A DNA stretch of 64,000 bases, taken from contig DDZZ01000033.1 in NCBI GenBank assembly GCA_002346535.1, positions 55,268-119,267 on the forward strand, given 5' to 3'. Below the pieces are notes generated by a model that searched no databases, was not told the DNA's origin, and was given only the letters and a program-made list of their open reading frames with translations. The position numbers were made by a program, and so were the translations under genes. This DNA is from Opitutales bacterium UBA2995 (GTDB taxonomy: Bacteria; Verrucomicrobiota; Verrucomicrobiia; Opitutales; UBA2995). Shown piece after piece: positions 1-8,720 of this stretch; position 1 is the first letter of the stretch, and each line of letters opens with the position of its first letter.

Positions 1-312
1 GATCGCAACACACCACCGAAGTGGTATGCACTAAGCATGTTACAGTGATCGGCCCGAAAATGTATCAGGATACAATCTTATTCTCTACCGGTCGAATGCC
101 TTGTGTTTAGTTTTTTCACCTTAGAATATTCTCGCAATTCCACTAGGGTCATATCCCGGGAAACTCCGCATTTTACCTAGACAGAGTCATAATTCCCCCA
201 AGTTGTAAATGCTTTCCAAGCTTCCGGGAAACGAAATCCAGTAGCTCTTTTCAAAATGAGATTGGGAAGCACTAATTAATTTGCCTATTAGGAGAACCTC
301 AGGGAATAACAT
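1..312. other. Leading intergenic stretch, no gene recognised
   Basis: No reading frame of useful length or recognisable protein fragment was found on either strand. It may hold the promoter of tcdA and the tail of a gene outside the window, but nothing here supports either. Confidence 0.4.
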
Positions 313-1116
313 GTGAATAGTAAATCAAAATCCATGGTAGAATTCCAAGAACGATTTGGCGGTATCGCACGCCTTTACGGGATCCGTGAAGCTAAGGTTC
401 TGCAGGAAACCCATTTTGCCGTTATTGGGATTGGAGGAGTTGGTTCATGGGCCGCAGAAGCCCTTGCCAGATCAGGTATAGGGCAAATTACCTTAATCGA
501 TATGGACGAGGTTTGTCTTACCAATACCAACCGCCAGGTGCACGCCGAAACCACGACGGTTGGGGTCATGAAAACTTCAGCCATGAAACGCCGGATCAAA
601 GCCATCAATCCGGATTGTGAGGTGATAGAAGAAAAACAGTTTTTCACATCCAATAGTTCCGACGATTTACTGTCTAACGGGTACAAGTGTATCGTCGACG
701 CAATTGATGACTGTAAAAACAAATGCCTCCTCCTGAGCAGGTGCAAAAAGGCCAAAATCCCGGTTGTGACTACGGGAGGTGCCGGCGGAAAGCGGGACCC
801 TGCACAAGTAATAGTCGCTGATATTACGAAGTCTTATAACGACCCCCTGATGGCGCGAGTAAGGAAAAAACTTCGCCAAGAATACGGATTTTCCCGAAAT
901 CCTAAACGGTCATGGGGCATTCCCTGCGTATTTTCACCAGAAGAAGTCGTTTACTCGGATTCCGATGGATCGGTCTGCAAAGCCAAGCCTGAGAACGTTG
1001 AATTGCAACTGGACTGTAATAGTGGCTACGGAACAGCCAGCTTTTTGACCGGGACAATTGGATTCCACGCGACCGCGAAGGCCATCGAACTAGTCTTGCG
1101 GCGCGCAGCTTATTGA
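313..1116 (+). CDS. tcdA: tRNA threonylcarbamoyladenosine dehydratase TcdA
   Basis: An E1/ThiF-like ATP-dependent enzyme that cyclises t6A at position 37 of ANN-decoding tRNAs into ct6A. The protein has 267 residues, the normal length. The nucleotide-binding glycine loop GIGGVGSW lies near residues 39-46, followed by the acidic LIDMDEV strand and the TNTNRQ segment typical of the CsdL/TcdA branch. The C-terminal block with SWGIPCVFSPEEVVY is also a family signature. The GTG start at 313 has an AGGGA motif seven bases upstream; an ATG seven codons further in is the alternative. The neighbour TatD gene converges on it, so it seems to be monocistronic. Confidence 0.9.
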   Translation: MNSKSKSMVEFQERFGGIARLYGIREAKVLQETHFAVIGIGGVGSWAAEALARSGIGQITLIDMDEVCLTNTNRQVHAETTTVGVMKTSAMKRRIKAINPDCEVIEEKQFFTSNSSDDLLSNGYKCIVDAIDDCKNKCLLLSRCKKAKIPVVTTGGAGGKRDPAQVIVADITKSYNDPLMARVRKKLRQEYGFSRNPKRSWGIPCVFSPEEVVYSDSDGSVCKAKPENVELQLDCNSGYGTASFLTGTIGFHATAKAIELVLRRAAY

Positions 1117-1144
1117 GAATCGACCAACCTTGAGGAGCTTAATT

Positions 1145-1948
1145 TCAATTATCACTCTCGAATAATCCTCGATAGTTCTTAGCTACCTGCTCAATTAGCT
1201 TATCTGCGGAAATACCAAGCGTTTGGGCCAAACCGTCGTAAACAGCGGCAATGTTACCCGGATGGTTAATACTTTTACCATCCTCAGGTGCATTCAAATG
1301 ATATAGATCTTTGCCTTCGGGCAACCCTTGATCGGGCGCATCAGTTTCTACAAGTATGCGATCAATCGGAATGGTTTGAAAAGTAGCCCGAACTTTTTCC
1401 TTTCGATCCAGTAGAAAATAACCACAAAACGAAAAATAACTTCCAAGCTCCACAAATTGCGGCACCATTTCCCTCGGCCCGCTATAGCTGTGCAGCAAAA
1501 CGCCCTGGGCGGGTAGTTTCTCTTCTTGAAGAATCTCCAACAATTTACCCCAGGCTTTTAGGCAATGAATGCTGGCCGGCACACCTTTACGAGTGGCTAA
1601 CTGAAGCTGTTTTTTGAATACCTCAATCTGATCGTCAAAATCATGGTGTTCGATCCACCGGTCCAAACCGATTTCACCCACAAAACCTTTGTAGTGATCA
1701 ATACAGTATTCAAGGTTTCCCAACCAGTAAGGAGACCGGTCGAATATATGCCAGGGATGAAGCCCAAAAGCCGGTTTTACGAAGGGGAACAATTCAGACA
1801 ACTGCCCCACCTCTTCCCAGTCGGATTCTTCAGTCCCATTGACAATTACTTTCTCGACGTCCATGTCGGCATAGGTCTCGGAGAGGTTCCCAAGGAGGGA
1901 TTTTAGTCGTGGATCTTGCAGGTGGAGGTGGCTGTCGTAAAGTGGCAC
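1145..1948 (-). CDS. TatD family metal-dependent hydrolase/DNase
   Basis: A 267-residue amidohydrolase-fold protein of the TatD family, which acts as a metal-dependent 3'-5' DNase or phosphodiesterase in the cytoplasm. Visible metal ligands are H7 and H9 in the SHLHL motif at the N-terminus, the glutamate in FVGEIGLD, the histidine of ASIHCLKAWG, the LLHSYSG histidine and the aspartate of ILVETDAPD. These come in the usual order of a TIM-barrel TatD enzyme. The start codon is GTG. The gene converges on tcdA with a 28-base gap. The exact substrate cannot be told from sequence. Confidence 0.85.
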   Translation of the reverse strand: MPLYDSHLHLQDPRLKSLLGNLSETYADMDVEKVIVNGTEESDWEEVGQLSELFPFVKPAFGLHPWHIFDRSPYWLGNLEYCIDHYKGFVGEIGLDRWIEHHDFDDQIEVFKKQLQLATRKGVPASIHCLKAWGKLLEILQEEKLPAQGVLLHSYSGPREMVPQFVELGSYFSFCGYFLLDRKEKVRATFQTIPIDRILVETDAPDQGLPEGKDLYHLNAPEDGKSINHPGNIAAVYDGLAQTLGISADKLIEQVAKNYRGLFESDN

Positions 1949-2059
1949 CCTTGTATTATTAACAAAACACGGCTCAGAGGAAAAGCTTAATTTTCATTTT
2001 AGAATGAAAGTTAGATTTTCTTTGGACAGAACCCGATTATTACTAAACATCCCAACAGT

Positions 2060-2908
2060 ATGCCTCATAGCTTGTCACAGTTCCTACCCGACGAATTTAA
2101 TCCAAAAGATGGTATTTGTCTGATTGCGGGCAAAGAGCTTTATCCCGAGTTAGTTGCAGATCGTATGAGGCAACAGGAGGTTCGGAGCCGCCTTATTGCC
2201 TGGGAGGAAGAGACTCGAGACAGCCTTTATGACGCCTTTCCAAATGACCATCGTATTCGGCTCAAGGTTGGAAAGCTAGGCAGGATGCTAAAGTCCCTTA
2301 AAAACTACGATGTTAAATGGGCCATGATGGCCGGCCAAATTACGCCGGGCCGTTTATTCAAAGATTTGTATCCGGACCTCAAAGCCGTTACTTTGCTGGC
2401 CAAGCTAAAGCATAAAAACGCCGAAACGATTTTTGGATCCGTCTCAGAAGAAATTTCGAAGATCGGCGTAGAGCTGATTGATGCACGCGCATTTCTTGAC
2501 GATCAGATGGCCTCCAAGGGGCCTATGACTCCTACCAATGATAAGGTAAGGCCTGAGTTTATAGTACATGGTATCGAGATTGCAAAAGAGATCGCGCGGC
2601 TCGACGTTGGACAATCTGTCGTTATCCGGAAAGGAACCGTGGTGGCAGTAGAAGCTTTTGAAGGCACTGACCGCATGCTTCGAAGAGCAGGCAGCTTCGA
2701 TACGGATCAACTTGTATTTATCAAAACAGTGAAGCCAGATCAGGATTACCGCTTTGATGTGCCGGTCTTCGGGATGAAGACATTGCAAGTGATGATGGAG
2801 GCAGGCATACAGCACGCTTACCTTGAGGCAAACAATACGATTATCCTGGAAAAAGAAAAAGTCCTCGAACAGGCCTCAGCCTGGAACATACAGATAACAG
2901 GTTTTTAA
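2060..2908 (+). CDS. lpxI: UDP-2,3-diacylglucosamine pyrophosphatase LpxI
   Basis: Hydrolyses UDP-2,3-diacylglucosamine to lipid X and UMP, step four of lipid A synthesis, in bacteria that lack LpxH. The 282 residues match the DUF1009/LpxI family along the whole length: an N-terminal Rossmann-like part with GICLIAGKELYPE, a central MAGQITPGRLFKDLYPD segment, and the catalytic C-terminal domain with VVIRKGTVVAVEAFEGTD and the FGMKTLQVMMEAG segment. It stands alone, separated from other lipid A genes, and agrees with the Kdo kinase found near 43 kb in implying a Kdo-lipid A outer membrane. Confidence 0.92.
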   Translation: MPHSLSQFLPDEFNPKDGICLIAGKELYPELVADRMRQQEVRSRLIAWEEETRDSLYDAFPNDHRIRLKVGKLGRMLKSLKNYDVKWAMMAGQITPGRLFKDLYPDLKAVTLLAKLKHKNAETIFGSVSEEISKIGVELIDARAFLDDQMASKGPMTPTNDKVRPEFIVHGIEIAKEIARLDVGQSVVIRKGTVVAVEAFEGTDRMLRRAGSFDTDQLVFIKTVKPDQDYRFDVPVFGMKTLQVMMEAGIQHAYLEANNTIILEKEKVLEQASAWNIQITGF

Positions 2909-3147
2909 ATTCTAAACTTGAGAAGACCCATCCCAAAATGGAAGCGACGCCAGCCCCTAATTTAAAAAACCAACCTCGCTTACATCTTGGGAAATTTCCA
3001 AATAAAATCTTCGAAATGTATAGAGCACCTAATCAAATGTGTGACATCGATTATTGGCTGGGCTAATTGAAGGAAGATCTCCTTGAATTCCTTAACACTG
3101 TTTTTACAAAGGAGCCAAAAAAGGCAGACTGATTGAAACCCGTACAT

Positions 3148-3167
3148 AAAAAAGCCCCCGAAGGGGC
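3148..3167 (-). terminator. Rho-independent terminator of 6S RNA
   Basis: On the minus strand a GCCCC/GGGGC stem closed by a TTCGG-type loop is followed directly by six T residues. It sits at the expected 3' end of the 6S transcript. Confidence 0.75.
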
Positions 3168-3355
3168 AATGGTGTATCCACTATTGCGCCGTATGCTCCA
3201 GTTTCCCCGAAACCTTTAATGGTAAGGTGGGTGCTTTCCTTTGGACTTTTGTCTTCCGATTTACGGCCTGACAGCCATCCAGCAGGGTCAAACTCCCGGC
3301 ATAAAGAACTAAAGGATTAGGGCATTCGTTGCACGTCGAACACAGCAGAATACGT
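3148..3355 (-). ncRNA. ssrS: 6S RNA
   Basis: A minus-strand transcript of about 205 nt reads from near 3355 to the T-tract at 3148. It has the 6S layout: a long closing helix, a central bubble and an apical stem. In the closing helix UGUGUUC (5' arm) pairs with GGAUACA (3' arm) and the following GUGC pairs with GCGC. On the 3' side the transcript has GCACCCACC, a short ACCUU/AAGGU hairpin, then CGGGG and CAUACGGCGC, which resembles the 3' half of 6S RNAs in many proteobacteria. An apical UUUAUG/CGUAAA helix also forms. 6S RNA binds housekeeping RNA polymerase holoenzyme and slows transcription in stationary phase. RNase P, tmRNA and SRP signatures are absent. A covariance-model search would settle it. 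Confidence 0.72.
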
Positions 3356-3361
3356 TGATTA

Positions 3362-3389
3362 AAACTAAGTTATTACAAATATTCGTCAA
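3362..3389 (-). promoter_or_regulatory. Sigma-70-type promoter for 6S RNA
   Basis: On the minus strand TTGACG (3384-3389, five of six consensus bases) is separated by 16 bases from TAGTTT (3362-3367, a weak -10). Transcription would begin about seven bases further on, near 3355, which matches the predicted 5' arm of the 6S helix. Confidence 0.5.
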
Positions 3390-3483
3390 CGGTTTCAAAA
3401 GAATTCTAAAGTATTTTACCGAAGATAAGATTGACAAAAATGGGTTGATACTGTCCGACCGTGAGACTTAATGGCTGCTCAAG

Positions 3484-3624
3484 ATGGAGAATGTTCCTCA
3501 ACCCGCTGATCACCAATCAGAAAAAAATAATCCAAAAAAAGCACGTAAGCCGTGGCCGGTGCGTTGGGTGATCCTTTTCGTTTTATCCTACATTGCAATT
3601 TATACTTATTGGAGGCTAAAATAA
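3484..3624 (+). CDS. Small single-pass membrane protein (46 aa)
   Basis: ATG at 3484 opens a 46-codon frame that ends one base before the argA start. The product has a polar, basic N-terminal half (NPKKARKPWP) and one hydrophobic helix (WVILFVLSYIAIYTYW), with RLK at the end: the pattern of a tail-anchored or single-pass inner-membrane peptide with positive charges at both ends. The last codons contain the GGAGG that serves argA, so translation of the two is probably coupled. I do not recognise the family. The start has no strong ribosome site of its own. Confidence 0.5.
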   Translation: MENVPQPADHQSEKNNPKKARKPWPVRWVILFVLSYIAIYTYWRLK

Positions 3625-3625
3625 G

Positions 3626-4936
3626 GTGCCAAAATCGCCGACAGAATCGATTTCAGAAATAAAACCCACGGATTTGAGGGGAATTCTCAAGTACGTGCCC
3701 CTGTTTCAGAACGAAGTTTTCGTAATAGCAGTCGATGGAAGCATAATCGAAGATCCGCTCTTTAACAGCCTGTTACTGGATATTGCCGTTCTCCGAAATT
3801 TGCGCATCCGGATCATCCTCGTTTTCGGAATTGGAAAAATCCTGCACTGCCTGGCGAAAAAGAAAGGGACCAATCTCACCGATTGTCATGGAACTGAAAG
3901 AGTGGATGCCGCTACTTTGGATTTGGCGACAAAAGCCGCTTCAGACATTTCGCACCGGGTCATGCAGGGACTCACAAAACTGAACATTCAATGTGCAACT
4001 ACAAATGCAGTCAGAGCCACATCAGTCGGAATCCTAAAAGGTGAAGACCAGCAATTTCTCGGCAAGGTAGATAAGGTCGATGCTGATGCCTTACAACAAC
4101 TTCTGAGCAATCACATGCTACCGGTTATCTCACCAATCGCATTTGATCGCGATGGCGATCCCCTGAGATTGGATTCCGATCACCTGGCTACAGAGGTGGC
4201 AATTTCAATTGCCGCTTCAAAGATACTGTTCATTACGTCCCATTCTGGATTGATCATAGCTGATCAATTTTATCGCGCCCTTGAAACAGAACAATTGCGA
4301 AAAATTTTCTCTGAAAACTCCAATGACCTTGAGGATTCAATTTGGAGGAAATGCAAATTAGCACTTCAGGCCTTGGACGGCGGTGTATCCCGGGTTCACA
4401 TTCTTGATGGCCTCCAAGCCGATAGCCTTCTCAATGAAGTGTTCTCTTCTGTCGGCGTAGGTACGCTTTTTTACAAGGACGAGTACCAAAAGATTCGATG
4501 GGCTAGACCGGAAGACGCACAAACCTTATTTGATCTGACGCGAGATTCCATTGAAAGAGAGGAACTTGCGGATAGGAGCCTGAAAGAAATCGAAGATTCT
4601 ATAGAAAGTTATTTCGTATACGACATCGACGGCTATATCCTGGGCTGCGGCAGTTTATTGAGCTACCCGAATGAACAATTATTCGAGATCGCTTCTCTGA
4701 TTGTAAAAAAGACGCATTCCGGAAAGGGAATCGGGAAAAATTTGGTAAGCTTTGCCGAAGAACAAGCCACGCAAAAGGGAGGAAATCATCTCATTGCACT
4801 CAGCACACAATCCATCCCCTTTTTTACAAAGAAATGCGGGTTTGACAAAGGATCGATTGAGGATTTACCCACCCCACGAGTCGAGCAACTCAATGCAAGC
4901 CAGCGCAACTCCCAGATTTTGGTAAAGGACCTTTAG
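3626..4936 (+). CDS. argA: Amino-acid N-acetyltransferase (N-acetylglutamate synthase)
   Basis: Makes N-acetylglutamate from glutamate and acetyl-CoA, the first step of arginine synthesis. The 436 residues compare with 443 in E. coli ArgA. Residues about 20-290 are an amino-acid-kinase fold related to NAG kinase, and residues about 295-425 are a GNAT domain with the acetyl-CoA loop KKTHSGKGIGKNL and the FFTKKCGFDKG segment near the end. The GTG start at 3626 has GGAGGC nine bases upstream, inside the preceding small gene. No other arginine genes are nearby. Confidence 0.88.
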   Translation: MPKSPTESISEIKPTDLRGILKYVPLFQNEVFVIAVDGSIIEDPLFNSLLLDIAVLRNLRIRIILVFGIGKILHCLAKKKGTNLTDCHGTERVDAATLDLATKAASDISHRVMQGLTKLNIQCATTNAVRATSVGILKGEDQQFLGKVDKVDADALQQLLSNHMLPVISPIAFDRDGDPLRLDSDHLATEVAISIAASKILFITSHSGLIIADQFYRALETEQLRKIFSENSNDLEDSIWRKCKLALQALDGGVSRVHILDGLQADSLLNEVFSSVGVGTLFYKDEYQKIRWARPEDAQTLFDLTRDSIEREELADRSLKEIEDSIESYFVYDIDGYILGCGSLLSYPNEQLFEIASLIVKKTHSGKGIGKNLVSFAEEQATQKGGNHLIALSTQSIPFFTKKCGFDKGSIEDLPTPRVEQLNASQRNSQILVKDL

Positions 4937-5028
4937 GATCATTCACCCAGAATTCTCTGCACCAAATACAGCTCCACTTCTTATTCTTGGTCCTCGTCTT
5001 GGTCTTTGCCTAAATTTCCTTTAGTGAG

Positions 5029-6450
5029 CTACCCTTTTCCATGCAACAACCCCAAGTAATTCTGCAGCGGTTCACCAAAGGACCCATTGGTAAAGAGCAG
5101 GACCACCCTTTGCTGATCCCTGTCTAGGCCAGCGAGATTCTTGAACAAGGCATTCTTATCCGAAAAAGCCGTCGCCTGAACCTTACTGCGATTCAGAACT
5201 TGCGCCATCTCACCGGTATCGATCCGCACTTCATTTGAATAAAAATCAGCGCGATGTACCGGCGAAATCAATACACGATCAGCGTAACTAAGTGCCTGCG
5301 TAAATTCTAATTGAAGCACCTTGGTAGCTGAGGTGTTACTTCGAGGTTCAAATACCGCAACAATCTCGGATCCCGGATAGCAGTTTCGAATGGAACCGAT
5401 ACAAAGGCGGATGGCGGTTGGGTGATGGGCGAAATCCTCGATCACTTCCAAATGCTCAGACTCAAATAGTACATCCTGCCTGCGAGCAACCCCTGTGTAT
5501 GAATCCAGATTGGCCTTTTCCAAAAATCCAGATACATCTTCACTGTCTATCGAATAGGCGGCGGCCAGCAATGCCATAGCACTGTTTTGTGAATTATAAT
5601 GTCCTTTAAGCTTTGTTATATATTGCCAGCTGCTTCCACCGGGCCCCTGCAAAACAAACTGACTGCCCTCTTTAGTTTCTTCAAAAGAGGAAATCACGTA
5701 GTCGTTTTTCGTCTCGCTGCCGACAAACAGTACTCTTGTCCAGGCTACCGGTAGCAATTCCTGCACAATCGGATCATCGCCATTGGCTAAGATCACACCA
5801 TTGTCCGGAACGATGCGGATGAGGTGATTAAAAGTCCTTTTTACATCCTTTAGATCACGGAAAATATCGGCGTGGTCGAATTCGATATTATTGATGACGA
5901 GTACGTCCGGACGGTAATGAATGAATTTACTGCGCTTGTCGAAAAAAGCCGAATCATATTCATCTCCCTCCAAAACAAAAGGTGAGGATTCATTTCCCAA
6001 TTCGGATCCGGAGGACAAAGACCGAGGAACGCCACCGATTAACCAACCCGGGTCAACTCCGAATTGTTTTAACAACCAAGCTGTGAGCGAAGTGGTAGTC
6101 GTTTTACCGTGAGTGCCGGTAATGACCACCCGAAGTCTGTCCTCAAGCAACTCACTCCCTATAAGATCCGGTAAACTTATGCTTCGTGCAAAACGAGTCC
6201 TAAGAAGGTATTCCACTTCAGGATTTCCTCGGGTAACAGCATTCCCAACCACCACCAAATCGGGCTGGAAAGTTTGCATATGCTCCTCATCCCAACCTTG
6301 AAAGACCTCAACATCAGCATCCCTAAGCACATCGCTCATTGGTGGATAAATGCCTTTATCCGAACCCGCTACCTGATGCCCGGAACCCTGCATCAGCACC
6401 GCCACATTTCCCATGGCTGTTCCACAAATTCCTATGAAGTACACCTTCAT
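5029..6450 (-). CDS. mpl: Murein tripeptide ligase Mpl
   Basis: UDP-N-acetylmuramate:L-alanyl-gamma-D-glutamyl-meso-diaminopimelate ligase, which puts recycled murein tripeptide straight back onto UDP-MurNAc. The 473 residues have the Mur ligase plan: an N-terminal UDP-binding Rossmann domain (IGICGTAMGN), the P-loop GTHGKTTTT near residue 112, a central ATPase domain with EGDEYDSAFFDKRSKF, and a C-terminal domain with EDFAHHPTAI. The EYDSAFFDKRSKF segment separates Mpl from MurC. ATG at 6450 is preferred over the TTG one codon upstream. It implies meso-DAP peptidoglycan and cell-wall recycling. Confidence 0.92.
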   Translation of the reverse strand: MKVYFIGICGTAMGNVAVLMQGSGHQVAGSDKGIYPPMSDVLRDADVEVFQGWDEEHMQTFQPDLVVVGNAVTRGNPEVEYLLRTRFARSISLPDLIGSELLEDRLRVVITGTHGKTTTTSLTAWLLKQFGVDPGWLIGGVPRSLSSGSELGNESSPFVLEGDEYDSAFFDKRSKFIHYRPDVLVINNIEFDHADIFRDLKDVKRTFNHLIRIVPDNGVILANGDDPIVQELLPVAWTRVLFVGSETKNDYVISSFEETKEGSQFVLQGPGGSSWQYITKLKGHYNSQNSAMALLAAAYSIDSEDVSGFLEKANLDSYTGVARRQDVLFESEHLEVIEDFAHHPTAIRLCIGSIRNCYPGSEIVAVFEPRSNTSATKVLQLEFTQALSYADRVLISPVHRADFYSNEVRIDTGEMAQVLNRSKVQATAFSDKNALFKNLAGLDRDQQRVVLLFTNGSFGEPLQNYLGLLHGKG

Positions 6451-6601
6451 CAAATTAAATTTGTCAGTTTTTGCTCATTACGGTCCACATTTATTATTCA
6501 CTTTTGTATTTTGTTGCGGATTTGAACTTATTCATAATTTTGCTGTTCCATGCCGTAACTTTCTGCGATGGCTGGTGCCTTGTGCGTTTATTCTAAAAAC
6601 A

Positions 6602-7399
6602 ATGCCTGTTTATCTCCAATATTACTTCTGGCTGATTGCCGCCTCCCTTTCATGTTTTTTATTGGAGCGCCTACATCCCTGGCGCAAACAGCAGAAAGTG
6701 TTGAGAAAGGGTATTTGGCAGGATCTATTCTGGCTGGCTTTCAACGGGCACTTCTTCGGCCTGCTTTTTGCAATCGTAGCCGGCAAACTAGTTATTGGAT
6801 TGAATTCGGTCCTCTACAGTTGGGGTTGGCCGGTTCCACAGGATATCGTTCTTTTGATAGCAGCTCCCCTGTGGGTTCAATTTATAGTATTTTTCCTGCT
6901 AAAGGATTTCGTGGAATGGAATATTCATCGCATGCTCCACAACGTACCTTGGCTCTGGGAATTCCACAAATTGCATCACAGCATTCGCGAACTCGATTGG
7001 TTAGGAAACTTCCGCTTCCATTGGGGAGAAGTCATTGTTTACAAAACGCTTTCCTACCTGCCACTGATCATCCTGGGAGTGGATGCAACGGTGCTGCTCA
7101 TCATCGCGGTATTGTGGACCTTCATGCTCAACCTCAATCATTCCAACATCAAATTCAATTGGGGACCCCTCCGTTACATCCTCAATTCTTCCGCTATGCA
7201 CGTCTGGCACCACGACGAAGAGCTGCATGGCAAAGGGGGTCAAAACTTCGGTCAAGTCCTCAGCATCTGGGACTGGCTCTTCAAAACCGCCTACTGGCCT
7301 GAGGATGAACAACAGCCTAAACAGCTCGGTTTCGCAAACCAGAGTCGTTATCCCAAGGGACTAATCCGTCGCCTCCTTTATCCTTTTTGGAAAAAATGA
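6602..7399 (+). CDS. Sterol desaturase/fatty acid hydroxylase superfamily membrane protein
   Basis: A di-iron membrane oxygenase of the fatty acid hydroxylase superfamily. About 265 residues with hydrophobic segments near the N-terminus and middle, and the histidine clusters of the family: HRMLH, HKLHH, and in the C-terminal third HVWHHDEELHG, with an additional LNHSN segment between. The frame extends upstream into the mpl promoter; ATG at 6602 gives a protein starting MPVYLQYYFW, which fits the family, whereas the longer start would overlap mpl. The substrate (fatty acid, carotenoid or sterol-like lipid) cannot be decided. Confidence 0.82.
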   Translation: MPVYLQYYFWLIAASLSCFLLERLHPWRKQQKVLRKGIWQDLFWLAFNGHFFGLLFAIVAGKLVIGLNSVLYSWGWPVPQDIVLLIAAPLWVQFIVFFLLKDFVEWNIHRMLHNVPWLWEFHKLHHSIRELDWLGNFRFHWGEVIVYKTLSYLPLIILGVDATVLLIIAVLWTFMLNLNHSNIKFNWGPLRYILNSSAMHVWHHDEELHGKGGQNFGQVLSIWDWLFKTAYWPEDEQQPKQLGFANQSRYPKGLIRRLLYPFWKK

Positions 7400-7444
7400 T
7401 ACACTCAATTGCGTTAGCAGAAAATAGTTCAACTTATTTCAAAT

Positions 7445-8095
7445 CGCTAACCTTAAACTCCTTTTTGTAAAACGTGGATGAAAGCAAAGCCGTTTTTTTG
7501 AATCTTCGCATCAATCTGGAGCCGATTTTCAGATTATTTCAAAATAAATGCCCATGATTATCGAAAATCTGGCTCACATATGCCTGGGTCCCAACACCAT
7601 CCCGTCCGTAAAGTAACGAACTATTAATCTCAACACCTCACTAACAGGTAGTTCTCTATCTTCTTTGACCACTTGCCTAATTCTTTCACGGTCCATCGGC
7701 TTTTGGCTTTCCTTCGAGGTCGTGGATCCCATTAAAAACAGGATCTTCAGGAAGTCAAATAAGGCTCTTGGGGAGGTTTTTTCTTGCAGAACTTGGCCAA
7801 GGCTTCTTTTTGCCCAGAAGTTACCGGCAACTGCTTCGGCGTACTCACAGTATCGGTAGTCCTATAGATCCTCAACCAGACCGGCCCGCACAGGATTCAA
7901 GTCGATATAGGCCGCTATGGTCTTCAAACTGGCAGGCACCCCCTTCACCAAAACGCTCTTGAAACGCTCCGCCCACAGGGTACCGTAACGCTTGTGAGTC
8001 CGATTGTACCAAATGCTGAACCATTGCTTTAACTCCTTTATAAAAAACGACAAATCGCCCATACGTGCCATGTATCACAGTTGCTTCGCCACAAC
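7445..8095 (-). pseudogene. REP-associated tyrosine transposase (Y1_Tnp/RAYT) relic
   Basis: Minus-strand remains of an IS200-like single-strand transposase of the type that moves REP palindromes. The middle is clear: SFFIKELKQWFSIWYNRTHK, then GTLWAERFKSVLV and AAYIDLNPVRAGLVED, followed by an in-frame TAG where the family reads on. The reading continues as DYRYCEYAEAVAGNFWA and ends in VRYFTDGMVLG, then slips frame near 7590. The N-terminal third, which normally carries the HUH metal site, is missing upstream of about 8095. With two stops, a frameshift and a 5' deletion it cannot be active. Its significance lies in the GTAG-led palindromes found elsewhere in the window. Confidence 0.8.
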
Positions 8096-8234
8096 CTCCT
8101 ACCAACCAGCCAACAATACTATTAGCCTATCCCTTTTAAAAGAGGTAATTTTTGATTCGCAATTACTTTGGTGCTGACAGTTTAAAATTAACTATTAAGA
8201 ATAGGCCCTATATCCTATGCCTTTCTAACCTTTC

Positions 8235-8720
8235 GTGTCCGGAACTGTCTTATTTATATGCACTGGCAATACCTGTCGCAGCCCAATGGCGGAGCGATTG
8301 GTAAGACATGCATTGCAAGCTGAGAGAGCACCCCTAAATCAATTGCAGGTCAAATCGGCCGGTATTTCCGCGGATCATGGGTATAAGGCATCCGCAAATT
8401 CAGTGGCGGCCTTAAAAAAGGTGGGAATCGACCTAAATGACCACCAAACGACTCACTTAACGGAGTCCCTTTTGCAGGAAGCTGATTATATTTTCGGCAT
8501 GACGCAGGGTCATTTGGATTCGATGAGTTACGTGCTCCGCGATTCCACAGATAATCGTTTCCATTTGATGCGAGGGTTTCTTGGAGCGGAAAATGACCTG
8601 GAAATTCCTGATCCTTTCGGCCGTGGTTTCAGCGACTACGAATTTACCCGTGATTCCATGGTAGAAGCCATTCCCAGCCTGATTGAATTTCTAAAATCCC
8701 AATATTCATATTCAAAATGA
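8235..8720 (+). CDS. Low-molecular-weight protein-tyrosine phosphatase
   Basis: A 161-residue cysteine phosphatase of the LMW-PTP family. The P-loop CTGNTCRS (C9 nucleophile, R15) lies at the very N-terminus and the general acid aspartate is in the EIPDPFGRG loop near residue 125. The GTG start at 8235 is needed to include the first beta strand. Its stop overlaps the rpiB start by four bases (ATGA), so the two are translationally coupled. Bacterial relatives dephosphorylate tyrosine kinases of polysaccharide export or phosphoarginine proteins; the substrate here is unknown. Confidence 0.88.
   Translation: MSGTVLFICTGNTCRSPMAERLVRHALQAERAPLNQLQVKSAGISADHGYKASANSVAALKKVGIDLNDHQTTHLTESLLQEADYIFGMTQGHLDSMSYVLRDSTDNRFHLMRGFLGAENDLEIPDPFGRGFSDYEFTRDSMVEAIPSLIEFLKSQYSYSK

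Noticed and set aside
3148..3355. RNase P RNA, tmRNA or SRP RNA for the structured transcript
   Set aside because: The conserved cores of these RNAs (for example the GGAAGCA SRP loop and the tRNA-like end of tmRNA) are absent, and the length and two-arm pairing fit 6S better.
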